Assembly: GCA_017608025.1 (NCBI GenBank)
Contig: JAFCGM010000002.1
Span: 70,250-109,003 of the forward strand
Source of the DNA: Candidatus Pacearchaeota archaeon
Lineage (GTDB): Archaea; Nanobdellota; Nanobdellia; UBA10117; JABICX01
DNA length: 38,754 bases
Direction: 5' to 3'
Of this stretch, positions 7,805 to 15,549 are shown in pieces; position 1 is the stretch's first letter, and each line of letters starts with the position of its first letter. The notes below the pieces were generated by a model. That model was not told the DNA's origin and made no database searches. It saw only the letters and a list, made by a program, of their open reading frames with translations. The translations under genes were made by a program, and so were the position numbers.

Positions 7805-8612
7805 AATTCTCAATTTCTTTTATTAATTTTTTTGGATTTATAAAAACCAAACAATGCGTACCTTTAAAAATCTTTAAAACAGAATTTCTTATTTGCTCTT
7901 TAAATAACTTAAAAGAATTTACAGAAAAAAGCTCATCTGAATCTCCGCCAATTATCAAAGTTGGAACTGAAACTTTTTTTGCTACTTTTTTTGCATTAAA
8001 TGCAATTATTGAAGCAAATTCTGGAAGATTTAAGCGAGATACATTGTCTTTTGAAGTTTCAAAGAGTATTTCCAGTCCATCTTTGTTCTTTAACTTGCTG
8101 AAATCTAATACTATTTTCTGCTTTTTATAGAGCTTTGAATAAATTTCTCTAATAAAATCAAGAATTGTCATTACAATTGGAAAAAGCACTCTTGACTTTT
8201 TTTTCATTCCAGACCTAAGTTCTGGAGATGTACTAATCAATATTAATTTCTTTATTTTTTCTGGGTTTTTTTCATAAAAATCAAGAGCAATTGTTCCTCC
8301 CATGCTGTATCCAATTAAAAACATACTCTTTATTTTCTCTTTTAAAATTATTTCCTGTACATCTTTTGAATACCTTGAAAGGCGATATTTTGAGATTTTT
8401 CTCGGCTTTCCAGAAAGACCGTGTCCCCTTAAGTCAAGGCAAAGAGTTGAGTATCCTTTTTTTTCAAAGTATGAAAGATATTCCTTCCATATTGAAGAAT
8501 TAACACGAAATCCATGAAGAAACACAAGCCAGTTCTTTCTTTGTCCAAGATGTGTTCTATATCTTATCTTTGTTCCGTCTGATACTCTTTTTTCCTTGTT
8601 CAAAAAATACAT
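7791..8612 (-). CDS. Alpha/beta-fold hydrolase
   Basis: The 273-residue protein has the alpha/beta hydrolase layout. The oxyanion strand is FLHGFR (31-36), DLRGHGLSGKP follows near 60-70, the nucleophile elbow is GYSMGG with Ser103, an acid lies in GGDSDELF near 223, and the catalytic His is in GTHCLVF near 253. The family covers esterases, peptidases and lipases acting on small substrates; which one applies here cannot be told. It lacks a signal peptide and is probably cytosolic. The 3' end overlaps the convergent secreted-protein gene by 14 nt. uppP lies just upstream in the same direction. Confidence 0.85.
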   Translation of the reverse strand: MYFLNKEKRVSDGTKIRYRTHLGQRKNWLVFLHGFRVNSSIWKEYLSYFEKKGYSTLCLDLRGHGLSGKPRKISKYRLSRYSKDVQEIILKEKIKSMFLIGYSMGGTIALDFYEKNPEKIKKLILISTSPELRSGMKKKSRVLFPIVMTILDFIREIYSKLYKKQKIVLDFSKLKNKDGLEILFETSKDNVSRLNLPEFASIIAFNAKKVAKKVSVPTLIIGGDSDELFSVNSFKLFKEQIRNSVLKIFKGTHCLVFINPKKLIKEIENFIQK

Positions 8613-8633
8613 AAAAAGGAAAAGAGTTTTAGA

Positions 8634-9410
8634 TTATAAAAAAGTTGCTAAAAAAAGAACTGCACTAAGAACAATACAATAAATTCCAAAATACCATAAT
8701 TTTTTGCTTGTAATTAATTTCAAAAGAAGCTTAATTGCAAATGCTGTTGTAACTGCTGTTACAAAAACTCCAAATATTATAGTAAAAATCGATGTGTTCA
8801 AAATTACTGGAGAAAAAATTAATTCATAAATACCTGCTCCAATTAATAGAGGAACTGCCATGAAAAAAGCAAATTTTGCTGCTTCTTGCTTTTTGATTTT
8901 AAGCAAGAGTCCAGTCCCAATTGTTATGCCGCTTCGAGATATTCCTGGCATAATTGCCGCTATTTGAGCAAGACCCATAACAAACGTGTTTTTGTAATCA
9001 AGATTTCTTTTGCCTGGCCATTTTTCAACAAAAAAAAGAAAAACTCCATTGAAAAACAAGAGAGCAGATATTGCAGTTATGCTGTAAAAAACCAATTCAA
9101 AAAAAGGTTTGAGAAAAACTCCTGCAAAAGCTGCAGGAATTGTTGCTATAATGAGAAAAAGGGCTTTTTTTCCAGCAGAGGATTTGAAATCAAATGTAAA
9201 AAAAGCTTTTGCCATTTCAAGGAAATCTTTCCTAAACATAAAAAGAACTACAAGTGCTGTTGTGAAATGAAGAAGAATTGTATAAAAAACTGCTCCTTCA
9301 GAAATTTTAAAAAACTTGCTAATCAAAGCAAGATGCGCTGAACTTGATATTGGAAGCCATTCTGTAATTCCCTGCACAAGCGCCAAAACAATTGCTTGAA
9401 GCAAATTCAT
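8634..9410 (-). CDS. uppP: Undecaprenyl-diphosphatase family (UppP/BacA)
   Basis: The 258-residue membrane protein has about seven to eight helices and both family signatures: QGITEWLPISSSAHL at 14-28, and MPGISRSGITIGTG near 154-167. The Glu, Ser and Arg residues of the active site are all present. UppP removes a phosphate from the C55 (in archaea, dolichyl-like) polyprenyl diphosphate so that the lipid carrier can be reused. In this genome that would feed N-glycosylation of the many sequon-rich surface proteins encoded further right; that link is inference. Length is typical. Confidence 0.92.
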   Translation of the reverse strand: MNLLQAIVLALVQGITEWLPISSSAHLALISKFFKISEGAVFYTILLHFTTALVVLFMFRKDFLEMAKAFFTFDFKSSAGKKALFLIIATIPAAFAGVFLKPFFELVFYSITAISALLFFNGVFLFFVEKWPGKRNLDYKNTFVMGLAQIAAIMPGISRSGITIGTGLLLKIKKQEAAKFAFFMAVPLLIGAGIYELIFSPVILNTSIFTIIFGVFVTAVTTAFAIKLLLKLITSKKLWYFGIYCIVLSAVLFLATFL

Positions 9411-9432
9411 TTGTATTTATTTAAAAAAGATT

Positions 9433-9440
9433 AAATATAA
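9433..9440 (+). promoter_or_regulatory. TATA box of the transglutaminase-like gene
   Basis: AAATATAA is centred about 23 nt before the ATG at 9459, which lacks an SD. This fits leaderless transcription. Confidence 0.5.
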
Positions 9441-9458
9441 AGGTTTAGAATTAATTGC

Positions 9459-10433
9459 ATGAATAATCTAAACAAAATTTTGATTGTTATATCACTATTA
9501 TTATCTGCAGCTCTTGTTGCAGTTATATTTCAAAACATTAAACCTGAACAAAAGCTTAGTGAAAGGTATATTGAAAAAATTGAAACAAAGAATCCAATGC
9601 TGCGGGCAATTGCCATAGAGCAGTCAAGTGAATGTGTTTCAGGAAGCAAAGAATGCCAGATAAATGAAATATATTTGTATGTTGTGAAAAATTACAATTA
9701 TTACAGTGACCCGCGAAGCGAGGAATATATTCAGCCAGTAAATGAAACAATAAATATAAGAGGCGGGGACTGCGAAGATTTAACAATTTTGCTTAATTCT
9801 CTTCTTGAAAGCATTGGAATCAACACTTATTTTGTAATGGACAACAATCATTCTTTTTCCCTTGCCTGCGGCATAAATATGAGTGAAATGAATCACTACA
9901 TTTTAGAAGACCTAAAAAGAACTTATTATAGGGAAAATCGCGAGCATGTTTCTTTGAAAAAAGGTTACTATTATTATTATATCCTAGGAAATTCAAGTGA
10001 AGAATATTCTTCTGCAGCAAAGTACAAAATCAATCTAAGTTCAAATGTTCCTGTTGAAGTACACATTATTGATTCTGAAGAAGAGTATTTCAAAGCAATA
10101 AACAATGAAGATTTCATGCATTACTCACAATATTATTCTCCATTAACAACAAGCTATGAAAAGGAGTTTTTTATGGATGAAAATGTGGGGCTTTTGCTTT
10201 ACAATGGCAATAATGAACTTGCTGAGATTGATTTTGTTTTTGGAAAAGAAATTAAATATTATGCAACAGACTTAGAAAATCTGAACATAACAACATATAA
10301 AATAAAGGGTGCTGACTGCATTGCCCTTGAGTCGACTGCAGGGAAAAACGGCTATCCTGGAATTACTCTTGCAAAAAACTCAAACAAAACAGCAATTGAC
10401 CCTGTTACTGGAGAAAGAATTAATTTATATTAG
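9459..10433 (+). CDS. Membrane-anchored transglutaminase-like protein
   Basis: The 324-residue protein has one N-terminal TM helix (about 6-25) and then an extracellular domain. RGGDCEDLTILLNSLLESIG carries the presumed nucleophile Cys105, and DNNHSFSLAC carries His131, as in archaeal transglutaminase-like cysteine proteases or crosslinkers. The third active-site residue is not obvious. Later residues (200-320) are beta-rich and unassigned. The fold suggests peptide cleavage or isopeptide chemistry outside the cell. A role in processing surface proteins is an attractive guess only. Its stop directly touches the xerA stop. Confidence 0.75.
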   Translation: MNNLNKILIVISLLLSAALVAVIFQNIKPEQKLSERYIEKIETKNPMLRAIAIEQSSECVSGSKECQINEIYLYVVKNYNYYSDPRSEEYIQPVNETINIRGGDCEDLTILLNSLLESIGINTYFVMDNNHSFSLACGINMSEMNHYILEDLKRTYYRENREHVSLKKGYYYYYILGNSSEEYSSAAKYKINLSSNVPVEVHIIDSEEEYFKAINNEDFMHYSQYYSPLTTSYEKEFFMDENVGLLLYNGNNELAEIDFVFGKEIKYYATDLENLNITTYKIKGADCIALESTAGKNGYPGITLAKNSNKTAIDPVTGERINLY

Positions 10434-11240
10434 TTAAAGTTGGTCAAGAGGGGAGCGCACTTTTTTCAGTTCTGTGGTTGAGACTTTTGTGTATATTTGA
10501 GTTGTGCTAAGATTTGAATGGCCAAGCAGGACTTGGATTTTTCTAATGTCAGTTCCTGCTTCAAGCAAATGCGTGGCAAAGCTGTGGCGGAGAGTGTGTA
10601 CATGAATGTCTTTTTTTATTCCTGCTTTTTCTGCGATTTTCTTTATTGCTTTCTGGACTGCGCGCTTTGATATTTTCTTATTTCTTCCAGTGAAAATGTA
10701 TTCTGATTTTTCTTTTCTTGAAGAAAGATACCTGCTAAGGCTTTCAGCAGCTCTTTGCGACAGAATAATCATTCTGTCTTTACCTCCTTTTCCGCTGCGG
10801 ACCCATCCGATTTTGTTATCAACTTCCAAGTCATTCACTTTTAGATTTATGAGTTCACTTAACCTTAACCCTGAAGAGTAAAGAAGCTCCAGCATCAGCT
10901 TGTGCTTGGGATTTTTTACTGAAGAAATCATTTTCTTTATTTCCTGCTTTGTAAGAACCACTGGAACTTTTTTTGCAATTTTTGGGGTTTTCAAAGAAAG
11001 AGGCTTTTTCATAATTTCAGTGAAGTAAAATGTTATGGCTGCTCGAGCAAGAGCTACAGATGACGAACTAACTTGCTTAATTGAAATTAAATTTCCAAGA
11101 TATTTCTTAACATCTGCTTCTTCAGCAGATTCAATAGGCTTGTTAATAAATTCCTGAAATTTTTTCAAAAAAAATAAGTAGGACTTTATTGTTTCATTGC
11201 TAAATCCTCTTAACTGCATTTCTGAAATAAATTTCTCCAT
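10434..11240 (-). CDS. xerA: Tyrosine recombinase XerA
   Basis: The 268-residue protein has an N-terminal SAM-like core-binding domain (about 1-85) and a catalytic domain holding all family residues: Arg126 in SGLRLSEL, Lys151/154 in SGKGGKDR, His215 and Arg218 in HTLRHSFATHLLE, His241 in LLGHSNL, and the nucleophile Tyr250 in TTQIYT. Archaeal XerA resolves chromosome dimers at dif. The lack of neighbouring phage or integron genes and the standard length favour this housekeeping role over an integrase. A TATA-like CTTTATATTA lies about 25 nt before the ATG. It is divergent from tmk. Confidence 0.92.
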   Translation of the reverse strand: MEKFISEMQLRGFSNETIKSYLFFLKKFQEFINKPIESAEEADVKKYLGNLISIKQVSSSSVALARAAITFYFTEIMKKPLSLKTPKIAKKVPVVLTKQEIKKMISSVKNPKHKLMLELLYSSGLRLSELINLKVNDLEVDNKIGWVRSGKGGKDRMIILSQRAAESLSRYLSSRKEKSEYIFTGRNKKISKRAVQKAIKKIAEKAGIKKDIHVHTLRHSFATHLLEAGTDIRKIQVLLGHSNLSTTQIYTKVSTTELKKVRSPLDQL

Positions 11241-11319
11241 AAAATACTAATAAGTTCGTTTAATATAAAGATTAGTAAAACTTCATTAAAAATATAAAGA
11301 ATAAAATCATAAGTTTATT

Positions 11320-11940
11320 ATGAAAGGCAAGCTGATTGTGATTGAAGGAAATGATGGAAGCGGGAAAAGCACTCAAGCAAGACTACTTGCTGAAAACTTA
11401 ACAAAAAGAGGAAAAGATATTCTCTTAACTCATCAGCCGTGGAAAAAGAGGCTTCGAAAGTATATTCGGAAACGAATTGAAGAAGATGCTTCGCCAAAAG
11501 AGCTTGTTCGCTTATTTTTAATTGACAGATTTATTCAATGCTTAGTTCAAATCAGGCCTGCTTTGAAAAAAGGGAAAATTGTGATTCTTGACCGGAGCAA
11601 GTATTCAACTGAAGCTTACCAAGTTTCAAGAGGCTTTCCTGAGAAAAAATTTGAAAAAATGTCTGAATGGGTGGAAAAAATTTCAGGTGTTGGAACAGCA
11701 GACCTATGCATTATTCTTGATGTTGGTGCTAAAGAAAGCTTTAGAAGATTAAAAAAAGCTAAGAGAAAGGAAAAGAACATAAAATATGAAACAAGTGTTA
11801 AGGAACTGGAAAAAACAAGAAACAAATATCTTAAGATTGCGAAGAAATATCGTGAATGCGTTCTTGTTAATGGTGAAGGCACAATTGCAGAAGTTTATAA
11901 TAGAATTTGGAAAGAAGTTAAAGGAATTTTTAAGGAATAA
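11320..11940 (+). CDS. tmk: dTMP kinase
   Basis: The 206-residue P-loop kinase has GNDGSGKST at 10-18, a DRSKYSTEAYQ segment (the DRY/S-type motif that holds dTMP) near 90, and a lysine/arginine-rich lid region around 140-155. It phosphorylates dTMP to dTDP for DNA synthesis. A TATA-like AAATATAAAG centred about 27 nt before the ATG and no SD suggest a leaderless mRNA. Its last 11 bases overlap the convergent VWA gene. Length is normal. Confidence 0.92.
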   Translation: MKGKLIVIEGNDGSGKSTQARLLAENLTKRGKDILLTHQPWKKRLRKYIRKRIEEDASPKELVRLFLIDRFIQCLVQIRPALKKGKIVILDRSKYSTEAYQVSRGFPEKKFEKMSEWVEKISGVGTADLCIILDVGAKESFRRLKKAKRKEKNIKYETSVKELEKTRNKYLKIAKKYRECVLVNGEGTIAEVYNRIWKEVKGIFKE

Positions 11941-12883
11941 TTCTATATTTTGTTACTGTGAAAAACCATTCAAAGAAAACTGCCACCAAAATTAGAACAT
12001 ATAAATAAGGAGTTAGGTTGTAAGTCACTTTTCCCTCCTGGCTTGTTGCCAAAGAGTTCAGAGCTTGTTTTAGCTCGTCTTTATTGTGAGCATAAAAGAA
12101 TCTTCCGCCAGTTTTTTCTGCAATTTCTTTAAGTTCTTCCTCTTTTAGTTTCAAAGCTGACTGCGTATTTTCAAATATGGCACCTTCTTCTGTTCCAATT
12201 CCCACAGTGTTAACCAGAAGCTTGTTTTCATTTACATAAGAAATGGCTCTTTCAGTAGAGATTCCCACATTGCTCTGACCATCAGTTATTAAAATTATTG
12301 AGCCAACAAAATCCTCGTCTTGGTGCTTTACTGAAAGAAGGTTTGAACTTAAAACCATTGCTTCTCCAATTGCTGTTCCAGGAATGTCACTAATTTGGAT
12401 GTTATTAATTGACTCTTTTACATTATTATAGTCAGATGAAAAATCCTCATGCTTTAGTGCAGAGCCTGAAAAAGTCACAATTGCAATGTCTGAACCAATT
12501 CCCTTTTCTGAAAGGTCATCAACAAAGTCTTTTGCAACATCCTTTGCAACATCTATTCTTGACGGAAAAAGATCTGTTCCAAGCATGCTTGTGCTTGTAT
12601 CAATTGCTATTACAAAATCAGCACCACCAATTTCTGTTGTTCTGACAATTGAAGGTCCTGCTATTGAAAAGACAATCAAAGTCAGAAAAACTACATGCAG
12701 AATAAACCACATCACTTGATTGGAAAATCTTTTTTTGTTTGAAACTCTTTTCAGAGCCTCAAAATTAGCAAATTCAAGGCCGCGCTTTTTGCTTTTTTTA
12801 AGACTAAATGAATGAAGAAGAATAAGCAAAGGAATGGTGAGCAGAAACCAGAGATATTCTGGATTTGAGAATATTATCTGAAT
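11930..12883 (-). CDS. VWA-domain membrane protein (BatA-like), ATT start
   Basis: The protein has 317 residues from the proposed start. It opens with the BatA-type segment FSNPEYLWFLL, then a hydrophobic helix (IPLLILLHSF), a second TM (WFILHVVFLTLIVFSI), and a VWA domain with the MIDAS motif DTSTS (Asp at about 95), a Thr in SDIPGTAIGEA and ITDGQSNVG. A last TM near the C-terminus (YLYVLILVAVFFEWFF) ends it. No ATG or GTG exists upstream of a late TTG at 12829 that would delete the conserved first helix. An ATT at 12883 lies 8 nt after a perfect AGGAGG and gives the expected N-terminus. It is the third gene of moxR-DUF58-VWA. Such proteins act as membrane-linked co-factors of MoxR ATPases. 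Confidence 0.82.
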   Translation of the reverse strand: MQIIFSNPEYLWFLLTIPLLILLHSFSLKKSKKRGLEFANFEALKRVSNKKRFSNQVMWFILHVVFLTLIVFSIAGPSIVRTTEIGGADFVIAIDTSTSMLGTDLFPSRIDVAKDVAKDFVDDLSEKGIGSDIAIVTFSGSALKHEDFSSDYNNVKESINNIQISDIPGTAIGEAMVLSSNLLSVKHQDEDFVGSIILITDGQSNVGISTERAISYVNENKLLVNTVGIGTEEGAIFENTQSALKLKEEELKEIAEKTGGRFFYAHNKDELKQALNSLATSQEGKVTYNLTPYLYVLILVAVFFEWFFTVTKYRIIP

Positions 12884-13764
12884 GTTAATGACCTCCTTTT
12901 CAAAAAGCTAATTAATGGATGGAAAAATTCATGGTCTGTAACCAGTGAAAGAAAATCTGTCTTGTGGTTTAAAAAAAAGTGATTAATTTCCTCTTCATTT
13001 TTTTTCATCAGCTCATTGTATTTTTCAGCAGCTTTATTTGTGTTTATTATTAGCTCTTCTTTTGAATCTGGGCTTATTACTCTTAAAAATCCTTGTTTTG
13101 GAATTTTTTTGTCAACTTTATCTCTCACCATAACTCCGATAATGTCATACTTAAAACTCATAATGCTTATGGTTTCTTTCCAGTCCTTATCAAAATTCAG
13201 GAAATCAGATATAATAAAAATAATTGTGTTTTTTGAAAGGAAATTTCTTGAAATTCTGTAAGCTTTTTTAATGTTTGAATTTCCTCCAGGATAATTTTTG
13301 GGATTAAGAAGTACTTTTGAAATTGCAAAATCCTGCTTTGGTCCGGAACCAAATTTTATTAATTTTACAATGTCATCTGAAAACATCAAGAGGCCGACTT
13401 TGCTTCCTGCACTCATTGCTAAAAATGAAAGAGTTATTATTAATTCAATTGCATATTCAACTTTCAGTTTTTCTGAAGAGGAGAAATACATTGAAGAGCC
13501 AATGTCAAACATAAAAAGAACATCAATTTCCTTTTCAGTTGTATATTGACGAATAAGAAGCTTGTTTGCTCTTTTTGAAGCTTTCCAGTCAATTCTGTCA
13601 GCATCATCGCCAACAACATAATCTTTGAAAGACTCAAATTCAAGGCCTTTTCCTTTGAAAACTGACATATATTTGTTTGAAAAAAGACTTTGAGTAACTT
13701 TTTTTCCAAAAAATATCTTAATCTTTTCTCGCAATTCTTCCTCGTCAACATCTATTTTTCTCAT
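12874..13764 (-). CDS. DUF58 protein (MoxR partner)
   Basis: The 296-residue protein has the DUF58 hallmark FKDYVVGDDADRIDWKAS..NKLLIRQY near 45-80, and a degenerate VWA fold begins at LFMFDIGSSMYF. DUF58 proteins are encoded next to MoxR ATPases and are thought to bind their clients or receptors in the cytosol. The ATG at 13764 lies one base after the moxR stop and is preferred over an in-frame TTG at 13800 inside moxR. The gene ends inside the SD and start of the VWA gene (10-nt overlap), so the three are probably translated together. Confidence 0.88.
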   Translation of the reverse strand: MRKIDVDEEELREKIKIFFGKKVTQSLFSNKYMSVFKGKGLEFESFKDYVVGDDADRIDWKASKRANKLLIRQYTTEKEIDVLFMFDIGSSMYFSSSEKLKVEYAIELIITLSFLAMSAGSKVGLLMFSDDIVKLIKFGSGPKQDFAISKVLLNPKNYPGGNSNIKKAYRISRNFLSKNTIIFIISDFLNFDKDWKETISIMSFKYDIIGVMVRDKVDKKIPKQGFLRVISPDSKEELIINTNKAAEKYNELMKKNEEEINHFFLNHKTDFLSLVTDHEFFHPLISFLKRRSLTFR

Positions 13765-13765
13765 T

Positions 13766-15157
13766 TTAAGGTGCTGGAACTCTCTTAAGAATTTCCTCAA
13801 TTATTTTGTCAGAAGTATACCCTTCTGCCTGACCTTCATAAGTAAGAATTACTCTGTGGCGCAGAACTGGCTTTGCAACATCAACAATGTCTTCTGGAAG
13901 AACAAATGTTCTGCCATTAATAACTGCGTTTGCTTTTGCGCCAATGAAAAGTCCAATTGAACCTCGAGGGCTTGAACCATAGTCTATATATTTTTTTACA
14001 TCGCTCAGACCATATTTTTCAGGATTTCTTGTTGCATCAACAATTCTTACAATGTATTTTTCAAGTTCCTTGTTCAAGTAAATCTTTTTTGTAAGCTTCT
14101 GCATCTGAACTATTTCTTTTGGAGATAAAACTGGTTTGATGTCAAAAAAAGTGAATTTGTTAACAGTAATGTTTGAAGTCAATATTTTCTGTTCTTCTTC
14201 TATGTTCGGATATGTTATGAAAATTTTGAAAAGAAAACGATCAAGCTGTGCTTCTGGAAGAGTATAAACTCCTGACTGCTCAATAGGATTCTGAGTTGCA
14301 AAAACAAAAAACGGCTCTTCAAGCTTAAGTGTGTCTCTGCCAATAGTTACTTGCTTTTCCTGCATTGCCTCTAGCAAAGCAGACTGGACTTTTGGCGGTG
14401 CACGATTTATTTCATCTGCAAGAATAAAGTTATTAAAAATCGGACCCTTAAGAATGTCAAATGAACGGGAAGCTTCAGACTTTTTTCCTGTGTAAATTGA
14501 AACGCCGACAATGTCAGTAGGAAGAAGATCTGGTGTAAACTGGATTCTTCCGAATTTACATCCAGATGCGGCTGCAACAGAACGGACAATAAGTGTTTTA
14601 GCAATACCTGGAACTCCTTCAACCAGAACATGGCCATTTGCAAGAAGACCAAGCAAAAAATGATTTACAGCAGAAAGCTGACCTACAACAACTTTTGAAA
14701 CCTCTTTCCTAATCATGTCAATTTTCTTTTTTACAATAACAACTTGCTCTTTTAGGTCTTTTTCAGAATCAATTTCCTCTTTTATTTCTTGGTGATGTTC
14801 TTTTTTGTCTTTTTTCTCTTCATCAGATATATGGTTTTCTAATGGATGTTTTATTTCTTGTTTTTTTTCATGATGAACTTCTTTTGGCTGCAAGTTAACC
14901 TTATCTGGTGGAATCTCCTTTTGTTGCTCTTTCTTATATAGAATTTTCTGCTGCTCAAATTTTTTAGAAAAGTGCTGCGGAATTTTGCTTTCAGGTTCTA
15001 AGCGATGCTCTTTTTTAGGAATTGATGCTTTCTTGGGATTTGAAGGAGATAGTCCGCGATACTGCTCTGAAATTTTCCTTATTTCTTCAAGAATTTTCTT
15101 CTGTTTTTCCAATTCCTCTTTAGTTACTTTTTTAGGAGGAGAGGATACATTAACCAT
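13766..15157 (-). CDS. MoxR-family AAA+ ATPase with long charged N-terminal extension
   Basis: The 463-residue protein has a normal MoxR module from about residue 140 on. Walker A is GVPGIAKT (181-188), Walker B is ILADEIN with NRAPPKVQSALLEAM, sensor 1 is FATQNP, then YTLPEAQLDRF, and the C-terminal lid contains SPRGS. MoxR ATPases act as chaperones that load metal ions or remodel client complexes with VWA partners. The first ~140 residues, rich in Lys, Glu, Gln and His, look disordered or coiled and are unusual, since MoxR proteins are normally about 310-340 residues. It is the first gene of moxR-DUF58-VWA. A TATA-like sequence near 15177-15184 fits a start at 15157. Confidence 0.93.
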   Translation of the reverse strand: MVNVSSPPKKVTKEELEKQKKILEEIRKISEQYRGLSPSNPKKASIPKKEHRLEPESKIPQHFSKKFEQQKILYKKEQQKEIPPDKVNLQPKEVHHEKKQEIKHPLENHISDEEKKDKKEHHQEIKEEIDSEKDLKEQVVIVKKKIDMIRKEVSKVVVGQLSAVNHFLLGLLANGHVLVEGVPGIAKTLIVRSVAAASGCKFGRIQFTPDLLPTDIVGVSIYTGKKSEASRSFDILKGPIFNNFILADEINRAPPKVQSALLEAMQEKQVTIGRDTLKLEEPFFVFATQNPIEQSGVYTLPEAQLDRFLFKIFITYPNIEEEQKILTSNITVNKFTFFDIKPVLSPKEIVQMQKLTKKIYLNKELEKYIVRIVDATRNPEKYGLSDVKKYIDYGSSPRGSIGLFIGAKANAVINGRTFVLPEDIVDVAKPVLRHRVILTYEGQAEGYTSDKIIEEILKRVPAP

Positions 15158-15199
15158 AAAATAAATTACTTAACTTTAAATAAATAGCTTTTGGAAAAG

Positions 15200-15335
15200 T
15201 TCTTCTGCTGAAGAGACTCCACTCAGCCGCGAAATCGGCTAGGGCTAAAGCCCAAGGCGGAACTAAGTTCCTTCTGGCGCTTTCATCAGGCAGATGTTGG
15301 TCTGATGCCTGATTGTCTTATAAAGAGTATTATGT
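15200..15335. other. GC-rich, hairpin-dense intergenic segment (possible ncRNA or decayed element end)
   Basis: In an AT-rich genome this gene-free stretch is markedly GC-rich and contains consecutive stem-loops: AGCCG-cgaaat-CGGCT at 15224-15239, GGGCT-aa-AGCCC at 15242-15253, GGAACT-a-AGTTCC near 15259-15271, and CAGGCA-N13-TGCCTG near 15288-15312. No ORF of note crosses it on either strand. It could be a structured RNA transcribed divergently from moxR, or the hairpin end of a lost IS200/IS605-type element. Neither can be proved from the sequence alone. Together with the next two entries it fills the 392-bp gap 15158-15549. Confidence 0.5.
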
Positions 15336-15359
15336 TAGTCATTCTAGCGAAGCCACCAC

Positions 15360-15434
15360 GGAAACTTTTAGAAAAAGTTTCATCAAAAGGAAACTTTTAG
15401 AAAAAGTTTCATCAAAAGGAGACTATTGGAAAAT
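15360..15434. repeat. 29-bp tandem hairpin repeat (two exact copies plus one diverged)
   Basis: Two exact 29-bp units start at 15360 and 15389. Each contains a perfect 9-bp stem (GAAACTTTT) with an AGA loop followed by ATCAAAA. A third unit from 15418 has changed bases in both stem arms (CTATT/AATAG) but still folds. The period is far too short, and spacers are absent, for a CRISPR array. Confidence 0.75.
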
Positions 15435-15437
15435 AGC

Positions 15438-15490
15438 GCGAGCAGAAAACGGCAGATGCGGTCATGTACAGCTTTGCTGAACACAACTTA
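15438..15490. other. Paired conserved intergenic element, copy 1
   Basis: The 53 bases beginning GCGAGCAGAAAAC and ending ACACAACTTA match 22711-22763 at about 43 of 53 positions. Both copies keep a short hairpin (CAGC-ttt-GCTG here) before ACACAAC and both follow a hairpin. It is not coding. It could be part of a structured RNA or a short dispersed repeat. Confidence 0.55.
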
Positions 15491-15549
15491 TTTTTTTGTA
15501 TTCTACAACAGATAGATTTAAATTAATCTGCGTTTAATAAATTAATAAA

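Noticed and set aside
8886-9341. 151-aa plus-strand frame inside uppP
   Set aside because: It is antisense to a well-supported membrane enzyme and is very Lys/Cys-rich, as expected for a shadow frame.
10434-11240. Integrase of a mobile element
   Set aside because: The recombinase has standard XerA length with housekeeping neighbours. No att repeats or cargo genes were found beside it.
11930-12829. VWA gene starting at TTG 12829
   Set aside because: This start would cut off the conserved NPEYLWFLL helix and has no SD, whereas the ATT at 12883 has one.
15200-15335. Confident call of a TnpB guide RNA or IS605 end
   Set aside because: Hairpins are suggestive, but no tnpB or tnpA remnant is visible nearby. 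It is kept as an open possibility only.
15360-15434. CRISPR array
   Set aside because: The 29-bp units are directly tandem without unique spacers, and only two are exact.
15438-15490. H/ACA guide RNA
   Set aside because: ACA follows a hairpin in both copies, but the stem is short and no clear kink-turn or pseudouridylation pocket is seen.
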